A DNA stretch of 64,000 nt from Lotus japonicus (GCF_012489685.1 NC_080046.1:2730501-2794500); one strand, 5' to 3'. Positions 13,001 to 24,800 are shown, counted from the stretch's first letter. Numbers and translations: made by a program. Notes: a model not told the origin generated them from the sequence alone.

Positions 13001-14301
13001 TAACAAAGAACCTCGAGAGTGCAATATATACGAACACCATATGAAGCAAGACATATTGCAGTGTATATAATAGTTTGACTAACCATGTTCATGAGGTTGA
13101 CCATCCACATTAACACGCTCCCATGGTTTCTCCACAATTTTAACAATAGCAGTAGTAACCTACAAAATATGACAGTAAAAGAAAATATGAGAAGGATATC
13201 AATAATTTGAGATACAAGATAGGTCAAAGCAGAATACTTATCAGAAAAAATACAAAGAAAAAGTACAGTGCAACATAGAGGAACAAAAACAAAATGAGCA
13301 GAAAAGAACATATAATTTCAAAATTGATATTAAATTTTCGGTCACCAACCTGCTTGTAAAATGATGTGAAGTGTTTAGCAAGTAGAATAGCAAAGTCCTC
13401 CACAGAAAGTATTTCCGAACATTCCTTTGCTTTTGCATATACCTGAAATGAAAATTCAAAACTGAAGTGAACAGATAATTGATAAATAAAAACAGATGAA
13501 ATTGATGTGGCAGTAAATGAAATATTTGCACAAACACACAGCATTTCCTCTTCTGTATAAATTCATTTTCACATAAACATCCCAGAACAAGAAAATAGAA
13601 TTTAAACTTGAGTGCATGATTAAACCTTAAATTCCTCTAAAGAGCTAAAGTGAGGAGCAAACACTTAAAATCCTAGATCAAATAAAAGATTCAGACCAGA
13701 AAACTACAAAACCAGAAGAAATCAAATCACTGTCCATCATGTTATTCAGTCCTGTTAAAGATCCCAGAGAATCAAAATGGCAAAACTTCACAAACCCAAA
13801 TACCAAAATTTAATTTTTCACATCAAGAATCAGCCAGATTCAAATTCTCTGAATAAAATCAGAAAAAATTCCAAGTTGTAATCAAGCTGAAGTTGCATAT
13901 AGTAGCCTCTCTTAGTCTCTTTTTTAAATTCCTCAGTAAACAAACAGGAAAAATATTTTAAAAAAAAATCAAAATCAGATTGATCTAGCAAAATTCAGAA
14001 AAAACAAACATGAATCAAATAAACACCAATTACAACATTCACAGCTTCACACACAAATTGAAAACATAGGCACAAGTTGAAAGAAGGTGGTGGTTACAGT
14101 GTTTTTCATGGTGTCAGTGGCAACGATGTCAGAGTTATCATCACGGAGATAGGAGTTGAGGCAATCGGAGAGGAGGGAGATGCTGACGCGCCACTCCACA
14201 ACGAAGTGGTGACCTTGATTGTTCTTCCAAACGCGAGCAACTCTCACTCTCTCTTTCCCGTGTCTCTGCTCGAACTTGAACCCTTCTACTTCCTTCGCCA
14301 T
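10087..14301 (-). CDS. UOX: Uricase (urate oxidase, nodulin-35 type), peroxisomal
   Basis: Eight exons on the minus strand join in frame: 14098-14301, 13350-13442, 13084-13159, 12551-12660, 11818-11909, 11109-11282, 10863-10953 and 10087-10170, giving 307 aa, close to the usual 309 of plant uricases. The enzyme oxidises urate to 5-hydroxyisourate in peroxisomes, part of purine breakdown and, in many legumes, ureide formation. Recognisable blocks are the N terminus [20 protein letters not shown], the motif [15 protein letters not shown] with the catalytic threonine region, KPWERV with [37 protein letters not shown], and [16 protein letters not shown] near the end. The last three residues are SKM, a non-canonical PTS1 instead of the common SKL. 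The start is fixed by the conserved MAKE N terminus. Reading is open throughout with standard splice sites, so the gene looks functional. Confidence 0.95.
11347..11493 (-). mobile_element. Possible short LTR fragment in a uricase intron
   Basis: Read on the minus strand the block runs from TGATAGAGTGACAG to a GAATAATAATCA end, with AATAAATAAAAGG inside. This resembles a short LTR with TG..CA ends. No target duplication was found, so the call is weak. Confidence 0.3.
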
Positions 14302-14358
14302 CGATGCTTATGCTGATGCTTTCTTCTTCTTCCTTCTTTCTCTCTCTTTCTTCTGTTG

Positions 14359-14366
14359 TATTTATA
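14359..14366 (-). promoter_or_regulatory. TATA box of the uricase gene
   Basis: TATAAATA on the minus strand lies about 60 nt upstream of the uricase ATG, in a CT-rich leader context. Confidence 0.55.
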
Positions 14367-14458
14367 GGTACGAGAAAACAGTCTCTATCTAACACAATTT
14401 TTTATCTCGACATTCACTTTTTTATCCGTTATAATTTGACATTTATCAATAATATATG

Positions 14459-14806
14459 GGTTAAATAAGGTTTTCATCAATAATTTGAAAATGGTCTCTT
14501 TGAAGTAAATTTTGAATTCGGTTTCTACTGTTTGAGAAACTATCTGATTTTGGTCTCTATCAGAGGTGGTGGTCTGATAACACTTATCCAATAACATCAC
14601 CGATCATATATATAATTGTCGCATGACTTCACTGATCCTCTCGAGTTATGTTAATTAGTGAGTTAGTGGCAAAGGTCATGGATAACCACCTCTAACAATG
14701 ACCGTATCAAGTAATTTCTCAAATATTAAGAACTGAGTTTAAACTTTGCTTCAAAAATACACTATTTTTAAATTTAACGTATAAGGACCAAAACTTTATT
14801 TAAACC
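14459..14806. mobile_element. Foldback MITE upstream of uricase
   Basis: The two halves are imperfect inverted copies. The left arm starts GGTTAAATAAGGTTTT and contains TTTGAGAAACTATCTGAT. The right arm ends AAAACTTTATTTAAACC and contains the complement TTGATACGG..AAATTACTTG. Arms are roughly 110 nt and meet around an AGAGGTGG/CCACCTCT pair. This fits a foldback or Mutator-type MITE. It ends within about 160 bp of the uricase start. Confidence 0.65.
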
Positions 14807-15177
14807 TATATTTTATCTAAAAAATTTGTATAACTTACTAGTACTACAGAATTATGTGGTCCAATTTCATTTCATATGGTACTCCCAATTGAACAAAATT
14901 CACGTAAATGTTATAAAATATGTAGACGTCTTTGGGTTTGTTCCGGCTATAGGACTTTGCTGGTTTCTGTTTACAATTCTGTGTGCGCCCTGCATCTTTC
15001 CTAGCTGTACTTTTCTAATTCTGATTCATCTCTATCATATTTAAAATTTAGAAATTTACCAGTTCTTCCTAGAAAAGATTCGACAATGACGTATTACTTT
15101 ATTTAGTGGGAATGGGATCTAATAGAGAGTCTCTTGTATCTGTTTTTTTCCCCAACATTTAGAAAATTCTCTTAATA
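14807..15177. other. AT-rich spacer
   Basis: Nothing gene-like is recognised between the foldback and the large MULE. Confidence 0.4.
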
Positions 15178-15222
15178 GTGGTGCGTTGGGTTTTTTTATA
15201 GGCAAATAGTGTGGTGCGTTGG
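15178..15222. repeat. Micro-insertion: T run + ATAGGCAAATAGT flanked by 12-bp direct repeats
   Basis: GTGGTGCGTTGG occurs at 15178-15189 and 15211-15222. The 21 nt between begin with a T run and contain ATAGGCAA, matching the insertions at 5438 and 35511. The right copy overlaps the target duplication of the adjacent MULE. Confidence 0.7.
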
Positions 15223-15226
15223 TAAC

Positions 15227-15480
15227 GAGCCCTGGATTTGGCACCCCAGGGCTTAGAAATGCCACCCCACTTAAAAGTGGGGAAATACTATTATGCCCCT
15301 CCGTGTTTTAGTTCGGATTAACCATTTCCGATGTACTTCGGATTGCTCAATTCCGATATGCTCCGGATAATAAAGTTCCGAAGGATGTTATTATTAAATC
15401 AAAACACGGGCTCATTTCCCATTTCATTCCGAAACCATTCTTGAACTTTCATTTCCGAAGCCCTCTATCAGAGCTCTGCC
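15227..15480. repeat. Left terminal region of the MULE with TTCGGA/TTCCGA motifs
   Basis: After the terminal inverted repeat there is a cluster of TTCGGAT, TTCCGAT, TCCGGAT and TTCCGAAG words from about 15312 to 15465. The same words crowd the right end. They are candidate transposase-binding sites and may also be the promoter region of the first gene, whose leader seems to be spliced from a donor near 15538 to the acceptor just before 17794. Confidence 0.65.
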
Positions 15481-16070
15481 TTCATCATCTTCTTCGTCAA
15501 CTGGAATTGCTCCTGGAACTGGGATTCCGCAATAGAGGTAATCTTCGTTCATCTTCATCATCATCAGAGCTCTCCCTTCATTCATCATCATCTTGTTTTT
15601 AGGGTTACGGATTCGATTCGTTGGGTGCGGTTTGGTATTAGGGTATTAGGGTTTATTGTGGAGAATCCTATACTAATTCATGTTTGATATGAAAAACGAT
15701 TGAAATTCATGTACGGGCACCATGTTTTCACACCCCAGAACGAATTGAAATTCACATCCCTTTCACTGTTTGTTATCTACCCTGAGTTTTGGAGTTTTGA
15801 GTTCTGGAAGCTGCATTTTCTCACCTGTTATCTACCATGTTTGCATTTATTTTTCTTAACATTGATCCATTAGTTTTTTTTGATAGGCAACTGTGAAATT
15901 CCCCTCTGAACTTAAGAACTTGAGCAAAAAGATTTGATTGAGCACAAAGGGAGAACTTGTTTCAGGTACACTTACTCTCAATCTCATGAATAATTGAGAC
16001 AGAACCATTACTCTTTTCTAGCATAACTTTTGATTTGCATGAAATGGTAGCTGTGGAACAATAAATATAG

Positions 16071-16263
16071 GAAGTTGTTGCTATAGGTTGCTGCTATATA
16101 GGTTGCTGCTATATAAATAACCATTACTAGGTTGTTGCTAACTTTTGCTGCTATATAGGTTGCTGCTATATAGGTTGCTGCTATATAAATAACCATTACT
16201 CTTTTCAGGTTACATAGGTTGCTGCTATATTGATGATTGTTGCTATATTGCTGGATTTTTTTG
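16071..16263. repeat. Tandem/nested minisatellite TAGGTTGCTGCTATA
   Basis: A 15-bp word reading TAGGTTGCTGCTATA recurs several times, with a larger duplicated unit ending AAATAACCATTACT. It lies in the presumed leader intron of the PMD gene inside the MULE. Confidence 0.75.
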
Positions 16264-17793
16264 TAACTTGTTGCTATAAATTCCCCTCTGCTATATCTTT
16301 GTTGAGATATTTTAGAAAGAAAGTTTGTTGAAAGCCTAATTACAGGGCTGAAACTCCAGTTTTTCATTCCAGTTTTTACCTTTGTTTGAAATTGTCTCTG
16401 TAAAATTTAATACAAAAGAATGAGATCATGAAACTTAGATATTTCAAATGATAATGGAGTGGCATACTGTTGGGATATGCAAGGAGTGAAGTCTGAGTGA
16501 AAAATAGAGAGGGTGTTCAAAAGATATTTAATCAAGAAATTGATAGCCAATAGACTAAGAAACCAGTAAGAAATATTGTGGGAGGATGTCTGTTGGTATA
16601 GGTAGATATTTAGGTCTCAACACGCGTTCCAGGTCCAGTATATTACTGTATTATACACTAATTGTTCAAAATATTTTCCCCCTCCTTTCTATAGTGTTAA
16701 AACAAAGGATAATGTCCGATTCTATACTTGTTTTCCTTGTTTGGGGTTAAGGAACTTAAAACTTTCATTTTAATGAATTTTTCACCCTATTTAATTTGGG
16801 ATTTAAATAAAAGGTAGAGCAGTGTAATGAAGCTCTAGCAGTTTAGTGACAATGTTGTAATGTCACAATGTACCAAGTTACATTGAAATGAAATTGGGCT
16901 CTAAGGGTATTGTTTAAAAATTAAAACAAATGAAAGAAGTTAGATTCTAAGATAGATATGCCATGCTATTGATAACAATGGAAACCCACAAGTTATCTAG
17001 TTAAGCTCCAATAAGTCCATTCTCCCATAGCTGTACAAATAAGCTACTTCTTTTCCCTTATTGTTATATAAATTGGCATTCTCACAAATTGATTATATTT
17101 CCTTCTGTGTGTCCACTAATTACATTAGTTTCTTAAGCAGCCTAGTGTCCCCTGCTGTGTTGTAAAAGTTAGTGAAGCTGTGTAAATTATGCATCCTTTG
17201 TTTGTGGTACAATGTACTTCACATACAGTTTTCATAGAAAGCAAGTTGAGGAAAAAATAGTTGTGTTTGGCTTGCTCTGGGCTAATTGCTGATTTCGGTG
17301 AAGCATAAAGCTAGATGCTAATAAATTTATGAAGATATCTTTGCATTGTGAGGGGGCTAATAGTTATGCTGTTTGCCTGAATTTATCTTATTTAGTGTAG
17401 TGAAGGAATATACAGATAAGATGTGAAAAATATCCATGAGAAATTAGCTGAATAAGAAGGCAAAGGTTCTCTCACAAATCATGAGGATGTCTATCCTACC
17501 ATACACTGTATGAAGAAGTTAACCATTGGAAATGATTCACCCCACTATCTGATTTCATTATGCTCCCTAAAAGCCTTTTCTCCAACCAGATTTATATAGT
17601 ATGCTTGCATTGTCCCACTTCTGATTGTTTCTTTTACTATTGATCATGTTTAAAGAAAAGTTGATCTAAACATCCTCAACATACTTGATAATCTGTCTTG
17701 GTACATATCTCTTGCTGATTGCATGAATATTCAGTTATAAAGCTCATCAATTGGTACTTTTACAATTATCTGATGAGTATTATTTTTTCATAG

Positions 17794-19983
17794 ATGGCTA
17801 AGAGGAAGAGCCAAGAGCGCAGGAAATCACATGTTGCTGGGAGCTCCCATGATGCCACGGAGGATGTTGAGGATCGCTACACAGCCCCTGATGATATTGA
17901 GGATCGCCACAGACGGCTGCATGCTTCTTTTCGTAGAGTCAGAGGCAGATTTGGTGAGGACCAGGATGTTGGTGGGACATCAAATGAGGAGCGTCGAGAC
18001 CCTTGTGAGATGATTCATGAGCCTTCTCGTCAGACGACTCCCGAGCCTTCTCCGCCTTCTCGTCAGACGACTCCCGAGCCTTCTCCGCCTTCTCGTCAGA
18101 TGACTCCTCAGAGTTCGGCAGAGAGTGAGCATGAGGTTGATGTGGAGCATGAGGTTGATGTGGAGCTTCAGGTTGATGTGGAGCCTGAGGTTGGTGTGGA
18201 GCTTGAGGGTGATGCTGGAGCACGACGGGATGAGGTGCCAGTCCAGACAGAGGCACCGTTTCCAGGGGGGCCTGATGATCTGTCACTGTTGGTCCGTTAC
18301 CCACATCACGTTGCGCCGTGTCTGTGGCATCATATTATAGGCACCGACCCGCGTTACCCCGATAGAGGTGTGTTGAAGTTTGCCAGTGCTGGGATGAAGC
18401 TGGCAAAGCTGACATGTGAGGGCGAGGGAGACGATATGAGCGCTGTTCGTCAGCGTGTGGAGGGGACCGGACTCTATCCGCTCTTCAGTTGCACCTATCT
18501 GGAGATAGACACACCCCTTCTATCTGCCCTCGTCGAGAGATGGCATGAGGATACCAGCAGCTTCCACATGCCATTCGGGGAGATGACCATCACCCTGGAT
18601 GACGTGTCATCTATACTTCATTTGCCGATGGGTGATAGGTTTTATACTCCCGGACAGGCCAGCAGAGAACAGGCAGCGGAGACCTGTGTTCTGCTCTTAG
18701 GAGGGGTAGCCACGGACTACATCATGGAGTTTAAGGCGGTGAAGATCATTGGCTTGCGATTCGGGTTCTTCCAGACTCTTTACACTAGGGTTCTTGCTGG
18801 TTAGTTGTACTGTATACTTAATTTATTTGCAACTATTATATGTGAATTAAATGATTAATGGTTTCTTTGTTGTACTTTAGAGCATCGGCATGACCATGCA
18901 GCACGGATGTGGCTACTTCACCTCCTCGGCTCGACCTTGTTTGCGAACAAGAGTGGAGGACACTACACATCTGTCCATTGGATCGGCATGCTGCAGCACC
19001 TTGATCGGGTGTCAGAGTATGCGTGGGGCGCCATTGCACTAGCTACACTGTATGATGCACTTGGTCATGCCTCACGGAGGAAGACCAAGCAGATGAGCGG
19101 TTGTTCTTCCCTCCTGGTAGCTTGGGTGTTTGAGCACTTCCCACCCACCATTATTCAGCGGATTGAGGTCCCCGAGTACACGGAGGACCAGCCCAGAGCG
19201 TGCAGGTGGATGGAGTCCCGGGCTGGGCATGCTGGACTGATGGAGAGGCGAGTTCTCTTCGATGAGATGACGGCAGAGGACGTCATATGGACACCGTATG
19301 AGGAGCACAGGAGTCACAGAGAGCTGGACGTCCGAGCTTTATACTCAGGCTACATCCGGACTCCCATCCGGACGGCCGTGCGACCTCATCTTCCTGAGCG
19401 TGTGATGCGGCAGTTTGGGTACGTGCAGCCTATCCCGCGACACCCATCTGTTGTGATGGGCATGAGTTCTGCTGCGGAGGTCGTTGATGCAGCATACCAG
19501 GATTATGAGCCACACTTGATTCCAGGGGGGGTCCCTTGTATAGTGGATGGAGCGGCAGTAGATGATTACCTGGACTGGTACACCGGTGTATCTCACCGGT
19601 TCATCATCCCGGATGAGAGTAGGGCCGATCTCAGTGCTGTGGTAAGTGTGAACTTAATTTTCTTTATGCATTTGTGGTTTTGTGTATGCGGTTTACTAAC
19701 ATGTATATTGATTTATTTTCAGGCTTCTTTGCGTCGGGCCGTTGATTTGCTAGAGCAGGGACTTGAGGTCGACGACGGTCCCCCTAGAGATACACGCTCC
19801 CGCACTTTATTAGAGAAGTGCCTCACTGTCATCAGAGACTTGAGCAGGACCCAGGGCGTCATTTTCGTTGGTGTACGAGGAGGCAGAGGTCGAGGCAGAG
19901 GAGGAGGCGGAGATAGAGGAGGTGGCAGAGGCGGAGGCAGAGGTCGTAGGGGTAGGGTGGGTCGTAGGGGCAGGGGGCAGTGA
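17794..19983 (+). CDS. Plant mobile domain (PMD/MAIN-like) protein with RGG tail, MULE-borne
   Basis: Three exons join in frame: 17794-18799, 18881-19641 and 19723-19983, giving 675 aa. The start ATG follows directly on a TTTTTTCATAG acceptor, so the leader is probably spliced. Residues about 70-150 are low-complexity with repeated SRQTTPEPSPP and HEVDVE units. The plant mobile domain follows, with its typical core LVERWHEDTSSFHMPFGEMT then ITLDDVSSILHLPMG. The C terminus is a Gly/Arg run of RGRG and RGGG repeats, suggesting nucleic-acid binding. PMD proteins include Arabidopsis MAIN and MAIL1 and are known to occur in Mutator-like and gypsy elements; their biochemical activity is unclear. 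Its 3' end faces that of the HROB-like gene about 300 bp away (convergent). Confidence 0.85.
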
Positions 19984-20288
19984 CATTATTATTATGTGTA
20001 CTTTTATCGCACTATTAGTTTATACACGCTTTATTATCGGTCTGTACTTTTATCGCATTATTAGTTTGGATTTCACATTATCACGCTTTACTTGATTTGA
20101 TTACATTTTTATCTCTTTTTAAATCAGGTAAAATAACAAACAAAATCCAATGGGAAGTGAAATAACGCACATAATCCAATTGAAGCAAAATAACGTACAT
20201 AATTCAAGGGACGCAACATAGCCTACATAATCCAGGTCAAGGATTTTTTAAAGTTGCAAATAATTCAAAATTAGCCAAATAACATTAA

Positions 20289-21134
20289 TCAATCTTCTGT
20301 AATGTCGGTGAATGTTTCAGATGGAGGTCCACAGTCACTGGAGAATACCTGTGAAAATTCACATAAACGAAAATTGAGATGTGTAAAAATCCACAGTCAC
20401 TTTTATTTTAATTATATATGTGTAAAAAAGATTTCCATACCTTAACTATGTTGGGCAATGTTATGTTCAGGTAACAATTAGATTTTCTAGGAGAAAACAC
20501 AGCTACCTAAAAGCAAAAAAGGAAGAAATAATGTTCAACTTGTCTAAAGAAGTAGAAACAATAGTCAAGTCGGTTAGAAATAATAAACCTTCTGGATAAG
20601 CATAACAGATCCAACATTTATGTCCTTCGCGAATTCGCTTTCAGTGAAAACCTTGTGATGGACACTAGCACCGACAGTGCCCGTAGGATCCTGAAACTCA
20701 AACCCATATGGCATTGACAGAGGACATTTAAATACCATGACATTGATGAAATCGAACGCGGAAGATGGAAATACCTTCAGGGTAACTGACACATCGCCGA
20801 ATCCGTTTGGCGTGCATGATTTGATAACTGCGACGATGAGATCGACCCTTTCTAGATGGTGAGTGATTGAACCCAGAGGAGTTGCAGATCCGCCTAATTG
20901 CAGGGCTGAAAGCCAAGCATTGGAGTGAAAATCGGGATCAGTGTCGTGACCGTCTTCGACGACGCGCCTAACAAATTGTTGGGTTGGAATGAGGTGTCCG
21001 TCGGTGGTGGAGCTGCGTTGAATCATGGCGGCCTGGACAACACCAGCAGGGCCGGGAATGAGAGGACGAGAACTTGCAGAAGAGTTGCCTCGGAGTTTGC
21101 AAGGGCGGATGAAGGTGGGAAAATCTTGTTCCAT
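20289..21134 (-). CDS. HROB-like homologous-recombination OB-fold protein, MULE-borne
   Basis: Four exons keep frame: 20775-21134, 20589-20690, 20441-20506 and 20289-20348, giving 195 aa from MEQDFPTF; an in-frame ATG at 21203 would add 23 hydrophobic residues and is less likely. Motifs match the conserved C-terminal module of HROB (human C17orf53): a PGPAG element, DPDFHSNAWLSAL, the strand IKSCTPNGFGDVSVTLK, KDPTG then VHHKVF, GSVMLIQKVAVFSP and NCYLNITLPNIV. HROB recruits the MCM8-MCM9 helicase for DNA synthesis in homologous recombination. This copy lacks the long N-terminal region of the host protein. It lies inside the MULE between the PMD gene and the transposase and has normal splice sites and no internal stop. 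Any role in transposon repair or replication is inference. Confidence 0.8.
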
Positions 21135-21353
21135 TTTGATTTTGAAGGTTTCGTTGAAAGAATGAAAGGAGAGGATGAATACAAGAAAGCTTAAATCAAG
21201 CAATTTTATAGATGAAGGAGTAATGGGGTTGGTTGTTGTTGGTGGTTGATAGTAATTAGGTTGGCTGTGGTTGGATGAGAGTAATGAGGTTGGTTGTGGT
21301 TGGTTGTGGATAGTGATGGAGAGACTTAAAATTAAAATGAGAAAAAAAATTAA

Positions 21354-21642
21354 CGTTCGGATCCCCAGATTCCGAAGTTGTTCGGATCCTATAAATCCGA
21401 ACTGTCTCGGAAACCTAAATGTCGAAGATTGTTTAAACTTGGGGGTGCCAAATTTAAGTATATGACACGGAAATGGAAAGGAGTCGTCCGAAAGATTTCG
21501 GACTCCGTAGTTCCGAACTATTGTTTTCGGACTAGAGCCTTCCGAATGGTGAAAACAAATGGGGTGGCATTTTACCTGACTCTAATAATACGGACATTAG
21601 CCTTCCGAAGTACTTCGGAAGCCAAAGTTCCGAAATTTGCTT
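21354..21642. repeat. Internal terminal-repeat-like and TTCGGA cluster in the MULE
   Basis: Between the HROB-like and transposase genes is a dense set of TTCGGA/TCCGAA words, including the 20-bp palindrome CTTCCGAAGTACTTCGGAAG at about 21602. Two stretches resemble the right terminal repeat in the same orientation: GGGGGTGCCAAATTTAAG near 21440 and ATGGGGTGGCATTTTACC near 21558. This may be a buried element end, and may serve as the HROB gene's upstream region. Confidence 0.6.
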
Positions 21643-21823
21643 AACCAGTTAAAATGACAGTACCAGAAACAATGCAGGCAGAATCACAAGTTCTCATAAC
21701 CAGCTACATTGCAGGGCAGAAACAGATAAAATGCACATGAGAAATAGTTTAATACTACATCATAATACTTTGAACTTCTAATTAGTTGTACATATGTCAT
21801 TGCTACAAACATCAATCCTAGTC

Positions 21824-24800
21824 TCAATCTTCTCCAAGGTCTATAAAGACATTCTCTTGAGGACCACCCGTAGGATCAATCCAAGCATTCAATTCTGCCG
21901 TAAATGTAGCCAAACGCGCCGCATACGGGAAGATCCATTGGTCGGTGGGTTCTTTGGCCAAAAACGGCCATTGGGGAGCTATTGTTGGCATAGGATGTCC
22001 CGGCTTAAGCTTGAGCTACATTTGAGAGTATAGCAATAAAGTTAGATAAGAACAAAGTGGCTGAGTACAAAGTATACTAATTTAACGTGACAAGCGAGTG
22101 TAAGGTACTTCATAAAAGTTATACCTGAACAAAGTGGTTGGTGACGTGACCAACTGCTATAACGGGATGTACTTCCGGTGGGGCGCCTCCTCTCAATGGC
22201 AGATAAGTGTAACAACCTTTTAGTGAAATGGAGATGAAGACAACTTGCAACCTCGTAGCAATGAGGTACCCCATCTCCGGTAGAGACATCCACTTGTCTT
22301 CCGTTGCAATTGTACCAATCGGAAGGATGAGACGATTTTGTAGAGACTGAACCCTCTCATAACCAAATATGTTGCTATAGTAAGCGGTATTCTCTGAGAG
22401 TTCTACAAGCAACTCTTCCCTCATCAAAGGCCAACCGTCTTGACCTATGTCGGGTTTGAACAATGCAGCAACTGATCTATAACCACAATTACCATCTGCA
22501 ATAACATCTATGACTTTTTCTATATATTGATGGAAGAAAGATGGCAAATCATCCAAGTATATGCTGGTGGAGGACTGCTTGCTCTTCTTAGACTTCTTGC
22601 TTCGAGGACAAGAGACTTTGTTAGGTGTTAGCTTGAGGCTATTGTTAACATGTTCCCAATAACAAGGATCACGTTGTAAGGATGGTTTTTGTTGACTAGG
22701 TGGTTTACTCTCCATAGCCTTGGACGAGCGCTTGGGCTTTATCTTCACTTGAGGAGGACACAGTGAACTACTAGAAGGACAATAGAGCTCTTTTACCTTC
22801 CTCCTTAGCATACTTTGGCCCGCAACATCCAAAGTGTTGAAATAAGCGGTCAAGCCATCAATCTCTGACTTGAGGTCTCCTTGGTTTGAGGCTTGACTCC
22901 CAATGGGTACATGGTCCCAACCAAGTATCTTCCAGAAAGTATGGATTGCCTCATACGGAATTCTATCATAACTATGAAGTGCACACGCACAAGGAAGCCC
23001 ATGGGTAACTTGGAATGCGCATCCACAACCATCACGCATCACTCTGTTCTGTTCATCTTCCATGAGTTGCATGGCCTTTCTGGACACAAATCCCCTGATA
23101 TTTGTATACATGGGCGACTTGAAACGATGTTCTACAAGGTTGATACTGCGCTCAAATGATGCCTTGATTTCATTGTGTCGTACAGTGGTCAACCTATCCA
23201 CTGCATCCCACGAGGCGCACAAGTCACCTCTGCCGTCTTTCAGCATCCTCTTCAAGGTTGAGTGTGCACTTTCAGCCCTGCATACAAAAGATCATACTCT
23301 ATCAATTTCTGGTAATAAAGCAAGACTATGAAATGAAAGATCACAACCAATAAAGTGTGCATTGTACCTGTTACTCGTTGTAGTTCCAAAATGCAACACA
23401 GAATTGGTCCACGCACTCACAAATTTCTCCTTGTGCTTTAACCATGTAGTAGAAATGTAGGATATGAAATCTGGGAAGTCCTTACACATGACACACATTT
23501 CCTTCCATTCCTCATCAAATTGTTCCACTGTTTCAGCATAAATCAGGCATTTCCAGTTCTCCATCACTGAAAGGGAAAAATCATCCGTGCCAATCAACAC
23601 TTTGCACTTTGCCTCCACATTCTTGTTTATGTGGAACCGGCATAATAAATTGGTACAATTGGGAAGACATTGCTTAACAGCACTCAGTAAAGCCAAATCT
23701 CTGTCAGTCACAATCACTTGAGGTAATCTGGCATCATCGGCAATAAGAGACTTCATGCACTCCAAGGCCCAAACATAGTCAATTGTGTGCTCCCTAACTA
23801 TGTAGCAAAATGCTATGGAGAAAGTCAACCCCGTAGAAGTGAGACCAACCATTTCAAGCAAGGGGATCTGATATCTGTTTGTCTTGTACGTGCAATCCAT
23901 GATGACCACATGAGAGAATGTGTTGAAGAGTCTGACCGCATCAGGATGAGCCCAAAAGAGATCCCTAATCTCACTTGAATCAGCTTGTTGCCTTTCAAAG
24001 TGAACATACTTGGCTTCTACCAACTTCTTCATCAAATGTTGCATTTCTGTCAATGGTCCCCTCTCCTCTTTTTTAAACCTTTTGTTGCAACTGTAAACTT
24101 GAGTGATTGTAGTCAAGTTACTTGGATTGTTTTCCTTCAATGCCGCTAGTATTTGTCTCGGTGGAGTCCAAGTACTAGTCATGGTGCCCACAAGCCCCTT
24201 CTCTTCCTCTGTTAGTCGACCAACGTAGGGGTGGCCAACTAGTGATTTAGCTGGTTCATGGTTGTGTTTACCGTCCATCACTTTCAGCCACCACATTCTA
24301 TCACCCTTCGTAGGTCGTCCTTTGAGATTAAACTTACAATCAGTCTTTTGTGATGCGGTCTTTTTGTACTTGAATGTATTCGGGTCCTTGTATGGCCTGT
24401 AAATACCATGCTTCGCACACTTAATAGTAACAAATACCTTTCCTCCACTTATAGCATAGTCAGACCTTGCAATCACCAGCACATAACCATTCGCCTTTCC
24501 AACATTCTTAGCCCATTGTTCAAGCTCATCACGAGTATCAAATATCTGTTCAATGATAACATATTGCTTTAGAAATAAAACATCCTACCAACCATCACTA
24601 ATTATTCAATGATCATCACATCATTTTCCAAATACATAGTAGTATGTTCCAACAAAAATTATTCAATGAATACCTGGTCAGTTGTAAATAAATGTGTGGC
24701 GTCCACGCTTATACGAGGGGGCACCCACGGAATGATATTGCTAGGAGGCTCAACATTCCCAGAACCGCATGCGGCATCGCATGCGGCATCAACCAGTAAA

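Noticed and set aside
21132..21203. Upstream ATG at 21203 as the start of the HROB-like gene
   Set aside because: It adds a hydrophobic stretch absent from the HROB core; the ATG at 21134 gives a sensible soluble protein, though the longer form cannot be excluded.
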